From assembly GCA_937132065.1 (NCBI GenBank), contig CAKZNT010000058.1, positions 1 to 35,371 of the forward strand: 35,371 bases of DNA, given 5' to 3'. The stretch comes from an uncultured Loktanella sp. GTDB taxonomy: Bacteria; Pseudomonadota; Alphaproteobacteria; Rhodobacterales; Rhodobacteraceae. Numbering within the stretch: the stretch's first letter is position 1; every line of letters begins with the position of its first letter. A program made the translations under genes and the position numbers. Below are positions 14,954 to 23,510 of the stretch, one piece after another. The notes under the pieces are model-generated. The model had not been told where the DNA came from, ran no database searches, and saw only the letters and a list, made by a program, of their open reading frames with translations.

Positions 14954-16762
14954 TTAGGTGAGCTTGAGCGTGTCGCGAACAATCGGATGCATTTTTGCGG
15001 CCAAATGGGTCACACCTTTGGGGGACTGATGGCGGTGGTCGCGATATGCGCCCGGGCAATCAGCAAATACATTCGTGAAGTCGATCACATGCTCAAAGCT
15101 GGATGGATCGGCATTCATTGTTTCAAACACTTGCGTATAAAATTCTGTCACCGCGTCAATATACGGTTTTTTCGCCGCAGACAAAACAACCTTGCCCTTT
15201 TGCGCCAGAAGATCAATTTCCTCTTGGGTCTGGGGGTAGTCGCCAAACCCTTGCACAGGCTGCAAGAAGGTCAGCACGGGGATGTTGAATTCACGGGCCA
15301 AAGCGCTGATCATGCGCTGGTTACGACACCAGACCCCGGCGGGGGACGTGGTGTCGGGATAGCCGTAAACCACGTCACTGACGATGTCGTCTTCGCGCAC
15401 AAAGTCCATCACGCGGCGGGTGTATTTATGCGAGAACGGCTGGTTCTTTGCGTTGATCAGATAGCCGATGTCGGTGATGCCCGACAGGGACACGATCAGA
15501 TGCGGATCAATGCCAGGGGTGTCGCGCATCACGCGCATGACCTCTTGGGACGAGGTCGCGCCCTTGCCTGCGCCGTTATAGACGGCGGCGCTTCGCCCTT
15601 TGGGGGTCAGGTCGCTTTGGATCATCTCGCCAAGCTCCATGCTCCATGCCGCAGAGGGCCAGAGGCTGGTGGAATTACCCAAGCTCATGATGCGTAAATC
15701 CGCAGCGGTGCTGAGGGCTTTGTCTTCGGGCCAGACCTTGTAGCCGCCAACCGCATTGCCCCAGCGCGCAACGGGGCTGACGGACCCCATAAGCGGGTCA
15801 TAAAGACCGATCTTGTCTTTGGAGGGTGCTTTGGGCTTGGCGGTCGCGACAGGGGCGGAGGCGGGGGTCGTGGTTGCAGCAGGATCTTGCGTCAGCTTGG
15901 CGGTGACAAGCGGCAGGATTGCATTGGCCAGATATGTGACACCTGTCTCTGATTGGTGGCGGTGGTCACGGTAAGCGCCCGGGCAATCGGCAAAGACATC
16001 GGTGAAATCGACAACATGGGCAAAGTCATCGGGACGTGCCGCGATGATCTCTTTCACTTCGGTGTAAAAGTCGGTGACGCATGCGCCATATGGCTTGTCG
16101 ATCGCCTTGAGAACAACCTTGGCCTTGGTGTCAAAATAGGCCTGCTCTTCGGGGGTATAGGGATAGGCGCCATAGCCCTGCACCGCCTGCAAGAGCGAGA
16201 TGATGGGGCAGCCAAGCCCCTTGGCAATCACCCCCATTAAGAACTGGTTGCGACACCAGACCTGTGCGGGTGTGGATGGATCGGGGTAACCATAAAAGAC
16301 TTCGTTCACGAGGCCACTATCGCGGGCCAAATTCATCACGCGGCGGGTATATTTATGCGAGAACGGCTGGTTCTTTGCATTGATCAAATAGCCGATGTCA
16401 GTGATGCCCGAGAGGGACACAATGAGGGTCGGCGCAATCCCTGCGGTATCGCGGATCACGCGCATCAACTCTTGTGAAGATGTATTGCCCTTGCCTGCGC
16501 CATTATAAATCGCAATCGGCAGCTTTTGCGCCATAAGCGCCTTGCCCAGTTGCAGGCTCCAGTCGGCAGAGGGCCACAGGCTGGTCGAGTTGCCGATGCA
16601 CATCACGCGATGTTCTGCGACGGCAACCCGTTTGCTATCAGGCCAAATCTTATACCCCCCCCGAAAATGGGGATGACCTTTGCGCCCGTCGATGGCGGAA
16701 AGATAGGGATCATAGACATCAATCGGATCGCCGCTGGTGATGTTTTTGACGTCTGAGGGCAT
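14954..16762 (-). CDS. Tandem-domain SGNH-like protein
   Basis: 602 residues, with AAGGA seven bases before the ATG. Two homologous ~290-residue domains (about 15-290 and 318-600) are joined by a Pro/Ala/Lys linker (294-316). Each has GNSTSLWPS (57-65 and 362-370), a YNGAGKG segment, SLSGITDIGY, a GYPD segment, and a closing YRDHRHQS (264-271 and 573-580) that supplies an Asp/His pair. These are SGNH-hydrolase-like blocks I, III and V. A 31-residue stretch is identical in the two copies (113-143 and 422-452). No signal peptide is seen. It may be a sugar O-acyltransferase or esterase; the arrangement is not one I recognise. Confidence 0.7.
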   Translation of the reverse strand: MPSDVKNITSGDPIDVYDPYLSAIDGRKGHPHFRGGYKIWPDSKRVAVAEHRVMCIGNSTSLWPSADWSLQLGKALMAQKLPIAIYNGAGKGNTSSQELMRVIRDTAGIAPTLIVSLSGITDIGYLINAKNQPFSHKYTRRVMNLARDSGLVNEVFYGYPDPSTPAQVWCRNQFLMGVIAKGLGCPIISLLQAVQGYGAYPYTPEEQAYFDTKAKVVLKAIDKPYGACVTDFYTEVKEIIAARPDDFAHVVDFTDVFADCPGAYRDHRHQSETGVTYLANAILPLVTAKLTQDPAATTTPASAPVATAKPKAPSKDKIGLYDPLMGSVSPVARWGNAVGGYKVWPEDKALSTAADLRIMSLGNSTSLWPSAAWSMELGEMIQSDLTPKGRSAAVYNGAGKGATSSQEVMRVMRDTPGIDPHLIVSLSGITDIGYLINAKNQPFSHKYTRRVMDFVREDDIVSDVVYGYPDTTSPAGVWCRNQRMISALAREFNIPVLTFLQPVQGFGDYPQTQEEIDLLAQKGKVVLSAAKKPYIDAVTEFYTQVFETMNADPSSFEHVIDFTNVFADCPGAYRDHRHQSPKGVTHLAAKMHPIVRDTLKLT

Positions 16763-16780
16763 AAGTTTATCCTTGGTCGC

Positions 16781-17353
16781 TTAGCTGACGGCGTATTCGG
16801 CCTCGCCGATCAACATGTCAACCACGGTGCAGATCCACAGCATATGTGTGCATTCCACAACGTTATAGGCGCCGCTGTCGATCCAGAACTCAAGATCGGA
16901 CAATTCGCGCAACGGGTTGTCGGCTTTTTTGCCTGTGAAGGACACAACTGTCATGCCACGGCTGCGCGCGTATTCAGCGGCCTTGACGCAGTTCGGGGAT
17001 GTGCCCGAAACCGAGATCAGCACGAGAACGTCACCATCGTCGCCCAGCATCTCGACGCCCTTGGCAAAGACGTTTTCAAAGCCGAAGTCATTGGCGAATG
17101 CAGTCAGCATGTTTGGTTCGTTAAAGTCCAAGGAGCGCACTTTGCCCTGCTTGGTAAAGTCAACGCGGGCGTGCGATGCGATGGATGCGCTGGCGCCGTT
17201 GCCTGCAAACATCAGCTTGTTGCCGCGTGCGCGCACATCAACGATCATCTGGTGGAATTTCATCAGGTTTTCGTAGTGGCGCTCGTCAAACGAGGCGTTC
17301 TTGTAAAGATCAAAATATGAGTCGAGCCATTTTGCGTCAGGTGTATTTGTCAT
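16781..17353 (-). CDS. GmhA-like SIS-domain phosphosugar isomerase
   Basis: 190 residues from ATG 17353; a TTG one codon upstream is possible. It has the SIS fold of phosphoheptose isomerase: GNGASASIASH (51-61), SVSGTSPN (114-121) and the C-terminal metal/catalytic VECTH (166-170). GmhA converts sedoheptulose 7-phosphate to D-glycero-D-manno-heptose 7-phosphate. The usual partners HldE/HddA and GmhB are absent here; a phosphatase of another family and a cytidylyltransferase are present instead. That suggests a heptose-type precursor feeding an unusual activated sugar. Other SIS functions, such as a DiaA-like role, are less likely in this setting. Confidence 0.85.
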   Translation of the reverse strand: MTNTPDAKWLDSYFDLYKNASFDERHYENLMKFHQMIVDVRARGNKLMFAGNGASASIASHARVDFTKQGKVRSLDFNEPNMLTAFANDFGFENVFAKGVEMLGDDGDVLVLISVSGTSPNCVKAAEYARSRGMTVVSFTGKKADNPLRELSDLEFWIDSGAYNVVECTHMLWICTVVDMLIGEAEYAVS

Positions 17354-17398
17354 CAATTTATCTTTCTATCAGCGTCTAGGTGAGGAGAGAAACAGGGC

Positions 17399-18448
17399 TT
17401 AATTGCCCTGCTGTAGGTCATTGTGAAGTGTTTTGGAAACGAATGTGTCGTTTGCGTAAATTGCCTCGACAAGGTTCATCAGCTTCACCGCGTGGTCTAC
17501 GGTTCCGTGTGTTTGCGTGCGCGCACCGTTGATCACATCGCGGAATTCTTCCACTTCGTTTTCCCAGCTGAAATCTTCCGGGTAGTGGAATGTTTCTTCT
17601 TGTTCGCGCGATGCGGCGGGAGCCACGGCGCGGTTATGGCTGACGGTCAGGATTTCTTCGCCGTAGGTCGCCGAGTTTGTCTTGAGCCCGTTAAGCACCA
17701 TCGAGCCGCGCTCCATGAAGACTTCCAGCGAGAACAGGTGGCGCCACTGCGTCATGGTCGAGTGCAGCTGCGCGCACATGCCTGTTTCGGTGTCACGCAT
17801 CATGGCAAAGACGTTGTCCTCGATGCCGGGTGTTTTCCAGTAAAGGCTGGAGACCATCGCCTGCACCTCGTCAAAGGTCCGCCCGCCGATGTGCAAGAAC
17901 AGGTCAAGCATGTGGATCCCTTGGTCGAGCAAGATGCCCCCACCTGCGAGGTCCTTGTCGATGCGCCATCCTGTGAAGTAACTGGCGTCAACGCTTTTGC
18001 CGTAGCGGCCGCGCATCCAGAGCACTTTGCCCAGTTGTTCGCTTTCGACGACGTCTTTCATTTTGATGATCGCGGCGTGACGGCGGTGGTTGAAACCATA
18101 CATCAATGTGCGCCCTGTTTCGGCGTGAACCCGTGCGATTTCGGCCATTTCGGCGCTGTTCATCGCTGGCGGCTTTTCGCTAAACACGTCTTTGCCTGCC
18201 AAAAGGGATTCTGTGATCATCGGCTTGATCAGGTAGTTGGGCACACAGATCGCGACGCAATCGATGTCAGGATCATTAATGATGTCCTGCGCTGTCGGTG
18301 CGACGGGGTAGGGAACGTCATCTGGCAGAGCCACATCGTAAACCTTCACGATTTCGAACCCGCCAACGGCGGTCATGGCATTCGCGCGGATCTGGCCCAT
18401 CTTGCCATATCCGATAATGCCGATGCGTTTTTTTGCTGGAGAAGTCAT
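17399..18448 (-). CDS. Gfo/Idh/MocA-family NAD(P)-dependent sugar dehydrogenase
   Basis: 349 residues, the normal family length. The Rossmann motif GIIGYGKMG is at about 10-18, the catalytic/cofactor EKP motif at 91-93, and the active-site Asp175/His179 in GGGILLDQGIHMLDLFLHIGG. The C-terminal half is the family's beta-sheet substrate domain (LHSTMTQWRHLFSLEVFMERG). Members oxidise or reduce carbohydrates at various carbons; oxidation at C1 gives an aldono-lactone. The lactonase in the same operon and the divergent dehydratase make a C1 dehydrogenase plausible. It follows the kpsS-like gene by 30 bases. Confidence 0.9.
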   Translation of the reverse strand: MTSPAKKRIGIIGYGKMGQIRANAMTAVGGFEIVKVYDVALPDDVPYPVAPTAQDIINDPDIDCVAICVPNYLIKPMITESLLAGKDVFSEKPPAMNSAEMAEIARVHAETGRTLMYGFNHRRHAAIIKMKDVVESEQLGKVLWMRGRYGKSVDASYFTGWRIDKDLAGGGILLDQGIHMLDLFLHIGGRTFDEVQAMVSSLYWKTPGIEDNVFAMMRDTETGMCAQLHSTMTQWRHLFSLEVFMERGSMVLNGLKTNSATYGEEILTVSHNRAVAPAASREQEETFHYPEDFSWENEVEEFRDVINGARTQTHGTVDHAVKLMNLVEAIYANDTFVSKTLHNDLQQGN

Positions 18449-18478
18449 TTTACTGGCCTTTAATGAGGATAGCTAAAT

Positions 18479-19759
18479 TCATTTTGTCGGTGTTACGCCG
18501 TTTTCAAGTGTTGCGGCAATCGCCTTTGCGGCTGAGGCCGCGTCGCATCTGTAAAACGGAATGTCGAGTGTGTCGAAGTCGAAAAGATACGCCTGTTCTA
18601 GTCGTGCAACATGGTCGGCCAGCGCTGTTGTGCGGGTTTGGGCCAGTGGATCGTCAAGCGCGCGCAGGATCAAATCAGCGAGGGCGTCTTTGTGTGTCAG
18701 ATCATAAGTCAGGTCTTTGCCCGTCAACTGGTTGCGCCCCAACATCATAACCGGTTTGCCCGCCATAAGCGCCACATAACTGGTTTGGGAGGCAATCGTG
18801 GCGACGATGTCAGCGGCATCAATGCAGGAATCCAGCGTCGCACTGCCCAAAATCAATGTATTGGGATAGTCGTCGGCTTGCAGGAACGTGTATTTCTCGC
18901 GGCTGATCGGATGGGGCTTGAAGATGACAAACACCCCAAGCTGCCCTGCGACCTCATCAAGGTGGGCCAGCGCATCAATGGTGCTGGTGTAATGGGGCGA
19001 GTGGCACAGGCGCGCGGGGCCGTCAGGGCTGATGCCTGCGTGCCAGTCGACCTGACCTGCATAAAAGACGATCGGGCGGTCGTGCTTCTTGATCGCCTCA
19101 AGCGCATCTTCAACACAGATCTCGTCAACCTGCACATGGCGTTCGATATTGCGCGCGCGCAGTGTCTCGAGAAAGGTTGCCGCGCGGGCGTGATCTTCGG
19201 GGCTGACGGGGATGTCCTGGAATTTCCCGGGATCCTTCGAGATCCAGCTTTCGCCCATCTCGCCATCAAAATCGAGCGCAACACTGCCCGGCAACAGCCC
19301 GTCGTGGAAAAAGCCGTAATCAATACCGCGTGCATCCAGAATATGGGCAAAGTGCCGGTGCAAGGCGTTGAACTGGTTCCACAAGAACACATAGCCGGGC
19401 GTATGTGCATCAAGGGCCGCCAGAAAGCTGCGGGTCAGCCGGATATGGCGGGTCAGGTTGCTGATGTATTTGGCGGGGGCACTGGCGGCCTCGCCCCATG
19501 TATGGGCCATCAATGTGTCGCGCTGGTCGGGGCAGGTCTCGTTGACCAGTTGCGCAAAAGCCTCCTCGATATCGCCCAAGCCGGGCTTGAGGTGGGTGCT
19601 TGTGTTGATGACCGCGATGTCCGCCTCGATTTCGGCGGATGTATTGAAGGCCACAAGTGTGTAGTCATCAGCAAGATGGGGCTGTATTTTTTCCAGAAAG
19701 GCGATGCGCTCGCGCCGGCCTTCGACACCGAAGAGTGCTGAAAACAGTATTTTTTTCAA
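18479..19759 (-). CDS. KpsS/KpsC-like capsule glycosyltransferase (GT-B fold)
   Basis: 426 residues starting at TTG 19759, supported by GGAG six bases upstream and by the strand-forming start MKKILFSALFG. The C-terminal half shows VIFKPHP (278-284) and a nucleotide/sugar-binding ASQTSYVALMAGKPVMMLG segment (323-341), as in KpsC, KpsS and CDP-glycerol-phosphotransferase-like GT-B enzymes. FHDGLLPGS (151-159) is a further motif of the group. KpsC/KpsS use CMP-Kdo to build the lipid linker of ABC-exported capsules, so a CMP-sugar donor supplied by this operon would be consistent. It is the first gene of the minus-strand operon. I am confident of the fold, less so of the donor. Confidence 0.72.
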   Translation of the reverse strand: MKKILFSALFGVEGRRERIAFLEKIQPHLADDYTLVAFNTSAEIEADIAVINTSTHLKPGLGDIEEAFAQLVNETCPDQRDTLMAHTWGEAASAPAKYISNLTRHIRLTRSFLAALDAHTPGYVFLWNQFNALHRHFAHILDARGIDYGFFHDGLLPGSVALDFDGEMGESWISKDPGKFQDIPVSPEDHARAATFLETLRARNIERHVQVDEICVEDALEAIKKHDRPIVFYAGQVDWHAGISPDGPARLCHSPHYTSTIDALAHLDEVAGQLGVFVIFKPHPISREKYTFLQADDYPNTLILGSATLDSCIDAADIVATIASQTSYVALMAGKPVMMLGRNQLTGKDLTYDLTHKDALADLILRALDDPLAQTRTTALADHVARLEQAYLFDFDTLDIPFYRCDAASAAKAIAATLENGVTPTK

Positions 19760-19922
19760 GGGTCAACTCCAGCCACAGATTGTGTAAACAATGATACCTG
19801 TTAAGAACACGATAGTATATTGTAAACCTATGCGATGACATCGCCCTTGCGTGTATTTCCGTGACGGGGGCGGTCAAATTCCTTATGGAATGCAAGATTT
19901 TTTGATTTGCGAAGGGCCGAAG
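19760..19922. promoter_or_regulatory. Divergent promoter region between the two sugar-acid operons
   Basis: 163 bases between the TTG of the kpsS-like gene and the ATG of the dehydratase gene. It contains an inverted repeat ATTGT-GTAA-ACAAT (19779-19792), a related TATTGTAAAC at about 19818-19827 and an AT-rich centre (GATAGTATATTG) with -10-like hexamers. Both operons probably start here and could share a regulator binding the ATTGTNTAAAC-like elements. No regulator gene lies nearby. Confidence 0.4.
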
Positions 19923-21722
19923 ATGACACAGAAAAAGCAGCCGACCGCGTTACGATCACGGATGTGGTTTGACGATCCTGAAGACCCTGAAATGACAGGC
20001 ATCTATCTGGAGCGTTACCTCAACTACGGTCTGACCCGTGAAGAGCTGCAATCTGGCAAGCCCATCATCGGGATCGCCCAGACGGGGTCGGATTTGTCGC
20101 CCTGTAACCGCCACCACATCGAGCTGGCCAAGCGGGTCCGCGACGGTGTGATTGCCGCAGGCGGCACTGTGATCGAATTCCCTGTGCATCCCATTCAGGA
20201 AACCGGCAAGCGTCCGACGGCGATGCTTGACCGCAATCTGGCCTATCTGGGTCTGGTTGAAACCTTGCAGGGCTATCCGCTTGATGGTGTTGTGTTAACG
20301 ATCGGCTGTGACAAGACGACGCCCGCCTTGTTGATGGCGGCGGCAACGGTGGATATTCCCGCAATTGCCCTGTCGGTCGGCCCGATGTTGAACGGATACT
20401 ACCGCGGCGAGCGCAGCGGATCGGGGTCAATCGTCTGGCATGCCCGCAACCAGTTTGCGGCGGGTGAGATCGATTCAGAGGGCTTTATTGATCTGGTCAC
20501 CTCGTCTGCCCCCTCTGTCGGGTATTGCAACACGATGGGCACGGCCTCGACGATGAACTCTCTGGCCGAGATTCTGGGCATGCAGTTGCCCGGCTCTGCG
20601 GCCATTCCAGCACCTTACCGCGAGCGCGGCCAGATGTCGTATGACACAGGCAAGCGGATCGTCGAGATGGTGCACGAAGACCTGAAGCCAAGCGACATTA
20701 TGACGCGCGAAGCCTTCGAGAATGCAATCGCCATGAGTGGCGCGATTGGTGGCTCGACCAATGCGCCGATCCATCTGAATGCGATTGCCCGCCATGTGGG
20801 TGTGCCGCTGGACAATGCCGACTGGCACGAGGTCGGTCACAAGTCTCCTTTGATGCTGAACATGCAGCCTTCGGGTAAATATCTGGGCGAAGATTTTTTC
20901 CGCGCGGGTGGTGTGCCTGCGGTTGTTGGCGAGATGATGAAGGCAGGGCTGCTGCCCCATCCGGATGCGAACACGGTCAACGGGAAAACCATCGGCGAGA
21001 ACTGCGGGGACAAAGAGTCCCTGCATCCCGATGTGATCCGCAATGTGGACACGGCGTTGATGGCCGAGGGCGGTTTTGTGAACATGACGGGATCACTGTT
21101 TGACAGTGCGATCATGAAAACCAGTGTGATCTCTGACGCGTTTCGCGCCCAGTATCTGTCGAACCCTGACGACATGAATGCCTTTGAGGGGCGCACGATT
21201 GTGTTCGACGGCCCCGAGCAGTTCCATGCCACGATTGACGATCCGGCGCTGGATATTGATGTGAATTGCATTCTGGTCATGCGCGGCGTTGGCCCGCTTG
21301 GCTATCCGGGTGCGGCAGAGGTCGTGAACATGCGCCCGCCCGAATATCTTCTCAAGAAGGGCATCACGTCATTGCCGTGTATCGGTGATGGCCGTCAGTC
21401 AGGCACGTCCGGCAGCCCTTCGATTTTGAACGCCTCGCCCGAGGCCGCCGCCCAAGGTGCGCTCGCATTGTTGCGCAATGGCGATATGTTGCGGGTCGAT
21501 CTGAACACTTACCGCGTTGATGTGCTGTTGTCGGAGGAAGAGCTGGACGCCCGTGCAAAGGCGCTTGCCGATGCGGGTGGTTACGTCATGCGCGACAGCC
21601 AGACACCGTGGCAGCAATATTTCCGCGAGCTTGTTGGGCCGCTGTCCGAAGGGATGGTGCTGCGCGATGCTGACAAGTATCAAAAGACCGCCCAGACCCA
21701 TAAGCCGCGCCACAACCACTAG
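19923..21722 (+). CDS. IlvD/EDD-family sugar-acid dehydratase
   Basis: 599 residues from ATG 19923, with GAAGGG (19911-19916) six bases upstream; the frame extends to 19851 but the family start is at this Met. It belongs to the IlvD/EDD superfamily. The wording near the start ([20 protein letters not shown]) and the length are those of the L-arabonate/D-xylonate dehydratase branch rather than IlvD itself. The Fe-S ligands are Cys61 (SPCN), Cys129 (GCDKTTPA) and Cys202 ([11 protein letters not shown]); the catalytic-serine loop [11 protein letters not shown] is at about 493-503. These enzymes convert aldonates to 2-keto-3-deoxy-aldonates. Placement in a glycan cluster, divergent from a lactonase and CMP-transferase operon, suggests a biosynthetic rather than catabolic role. 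Confidence 0.9.
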   Translation: MTQKKQPTALRSRMWFDDPEDPEMTGIYLERYLNYGLTREELQSGKPIIGIAQTGSDLSPCNRHHIELAKRVRDGVIAAGGTVIEFPVHPIQETGKRPTAMLDRNLAYLGLVETLQGYPLDGVVLTIGCDKTTPALLMAAATVDIPAIALSVGPMLNGYYRGERSGSGSIVWHARNQFAAGEIDSEGFIDLVTSSAPSVGYCNTMGTASTMNSLAEILGMQLPGSAAIPAPYRERGQMSYDTGKRIVEMVHEDLKPSDIMTREAFENAIAMSGAIGGSTNAPIHLNAIARHVGVPLDNADWHEVGHKSPLMLNMQPSGKYLGEDFFRAGGVPAVVGEMMKAGLLPHPDANTVNGKTIGENCGDKESLHPDVIRNVDTALMAEGGFVNMTGSLFDSAIMKTSVISDAFRAQYLSNPDDMNAFEGRTIVFDGPEQFHATIDDPALDIDVNCILVMRGVGPLGYPGAAEVVNMRPPEYLLKKGITSLPCIGDGRQSGTSGSPSILNASPEAAAQGALALLRNGDMLRVDLNTYRVDVLLSEEELDARAKALADAGGYVMRDSQTPWQQYFRELVGPLSEGMVLRDADKYQKTAQTHKPRHNH

Positions 21723-21749
21723 GGTCTGCTGAAGGATAAGGGGCGCGTC

Positions 21750-23507
21750 ATGCCTGCGACACCTGTTCTCTCGGTTGTTGTCATTGCACATCAATCGCCG
21801 CATTTGATTGCGCCTGTGGTCGCTGCCTTTGCGGGCGGTGACGCATGGGGATGCGAGTGCATTTTGATTGATGACGGGGCGGACCCCGAGATTGTCAAGC
21901 AATGCCGCGAGGCCTCGCGCGGGTCTGTGCACATCCGCTTGCTGCGCCATAAGGTCAGGGAAGGGGTTGCGACGTGTCGTAACTCTGCGCTGCGCATGGC
22001 GCGGGGGGACTACGTGTTGATGGCTGATACCCTTGCAGTGTTTGACCCCGCCGCGCTGCGCGCGCGTGCCTTGGCGGCCCCCCCAAAGGGTGAGGTCGCG
22101 GCGCAAAGCGTGCCTGACGTTGTGTTTTCAACCGACCTGCTGCGGCAGGTGGGCGGCTGGGATGATACCCTTGGTGACGCGGCTGACACGGACCTGCTGG
22201 CGCGGTTGCATGGGGCAGGGGTGGTGACCCCGCGCGCGGTCGATATCCTGTTTATTCCACATAAGGATTACCACGTCTGGACGATCTCTTTGCTGCGTGC
22301 GGAGATGGAAAAACAGGGTCTAACCTTCGACATTATGGATATTACCGCCCAGTGGCGTGATGACGGTGTGCGCGCGATGGCGGGTGCGCATGATCTGCCC
22401 TTGGTCAAGTTGTCCCCGTGGGTCTTGGGCCATATCGCGCCGCGACTGGTCGTGGTCTTTAACGACTGGGATCCGATCACCCGCCCGCTAATTCTTGCGG
22501 CGCAAGCGGCGGGCATGGCGACGGCGGGCATCGTTGAGGGCATTCAGGATTATGCGGATGCGGATGTGCCGTGGTCGCGCCAAGCCTATCAGGCGGTCGA
22601 CACGGTCTTGTTGCCGGGTGATTTTGACAAGGCGTATTTCCAGCAACGCCGCGCAGGCCAAGGCACGGCGGTTGTTGGTGTGGCACGGATCGAGGCGTTG
22701 CGCGCCCAGCCCATTGACCCAAATCGCAGGCCCGCAGGGGCAGGGCGGGTCTTGATCAATAGCAACTTTGCCTATGACGTTTTGGTCGACGAGCGGGATG
22801 CGTGGCTGACCCAAGCGGTCGAGGCGGTGCTGGGCGCGGGCATGGAACCTGTCGTGTCGCGCCACCCCGCCGACAAGGGCACGCTGTTCCCCCAATATGC
22901 CACCGAGATGGATTTCTATAGCTGCCTTGAGACCTGTCAGGCGACGATCCAGCGATTTGCCTCAGGGGTGCTGGAGTCATTGGCGCGCGACGTGCCTGTT
23001 TTGTATTTCAAGCCACGCCACGAAAAGGTCGAGAAGTTCACAGCCGACCCGATGGGCGTTTACCCCGTGTGCGAAACGGCGACAGATCTGGATGCGGCCC
23101 TTGCGAACCTGTCCGCGTGGCAAGAGGCGGTTGACCAAAAGGCGGGCGCGTTTCTAGATCATCATGCAGGGCATAAGGGGGGCAATGTGACCGTATCGAC
23201 GGTGACAGCCCTGAGGGCCGCGTTGGGGTCTGTCCCGGAGGCGCAAGTATTGACCGCATTTCAAAACCTGATGCTGGGCGTGGATCGCATCACCCATGCA
23301 TTCACCAAGCCGGGCGGGCGCGAAAAGGCCTTGTTCGGGACGTTGGAGCAGACCGAAACCGTGCTTGCCAAGTGCCGTAAGGTTGCAAACCTAGCGCCCG
23401 CGCCCCGCAGGCCACCAGCTCTGCAAAAACCCCAGAACAACCCCCCACGCAAGCGCGGCTTGGCGCGCATTATAGCAGGGCTGCGGCGGCGTTTGCTCGG
23501 GCGTTAA
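21750..23507 (+). CDS. Two-domain glycosyltransferase: GT2-like plus GT-B (CDP-glycerol-transferase-like)
   Basis: 585 residues, 27 bases after the dehydratase gene with an AAGGATAAGG ribosome-binding region. Residues 1-160 resemble a shortened GT2 domain: LSVVVIAHQ, LIDDG (39-43), GVATCRNSALRMARGDYVLMAD. From about 165 the protein switches to a GT-B-like fold: IPHKDYHVWTISLL, DWDPITRPLILAAQ, VSRHP (369-373) and QRFASGVLESLARDVPVLYF (401-420). This second half resembles CDP-glycerol glycerophosphotransferases and KpsC-like enzymes. The C-terminus (about 545-585) is basic and Pro-rich, perhaps for membrane association. It is probably a capsule polymerase or linker transferase. Convergent with the next gene, with a three-base gap. 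Confidence 0.7.
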   Translation: MPATPVLSVVVIAHQSPHLIAPVVAAFAGGDAWGCECILIDDGADPEIVKQCREASRGSVHIRLLRHKVREGVATCRNSALRMARGDYVLMADTLAVFDPAALRARALAAPPKGEVAAQSVPDVVFSTDLLRQVGGWDDTLGDAADTDLLARLHGAGVVTPRAVDILFIPHKDYHVWTISLLRAEMEKQGLTFDIMDITAQWRDDGVRAMAGAHDLPLVKLSPWVLGHIAPRLVVVFNDWDPITRPLILAAQAAGMATAGIVEGIQDYADADVPWSRQAYQAVDTVLLPGDFDKAYFQQRRAGQGTAVVGVARIEALRAQPIDPNRRPAGAGRVLINSNFAYDVLVDERDAWLTQAVEAVLGAGMEPVVSRHPADKGTLFPQYATEMDFYSCLETCQATIQRFASGVLESLARDVPVLYFKPRHEKVEKFTADPMGVYPVCETATDLDAALANLSAWQEAVDQKAGAFLDHHAGHKGGNVTVSTVTALRAALGSVPEAQVLTAFQNLMLGVDRITHAFTKPGGREKALFGTLEQTETVLAKCRKVANLAPAPRRPPALQKPQNNPPRKRGLARIIAGLRRRLLGR

Positions 23508-23510
23508 CGC

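Noticed and set aside
17423..18463. 346-codon plus-strand open frame opposite the Gfo/Idh gene
   Set aside because: It lies wholly antisense to a gene with clear Rossmann and EKP motifs; its Cys/His-rich translation has no recognisable domain and reflects high-GC codon bias.
18611..19741. 376-codon plus-strand open frame opposite the kpsS-like gene
   Set aside because: Antisense shadow of a gene with conserved KPHP and glycosyltransferase motifs; no domain in its own translation.
19923..21722. Dehydratase as the branched-chain amino-acid enzyme IlvD
   Set aside because: The N-terminal sequence and Fe-S loop wording follow the arabonate/xylonate dehydratase branch, and no ilv genes are nearby.
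23065..23076. parS half-site GTGCGAAAC inside the fused glycosyltransferase gene
   Set aside because: Only one arm is present, within coding sequence.
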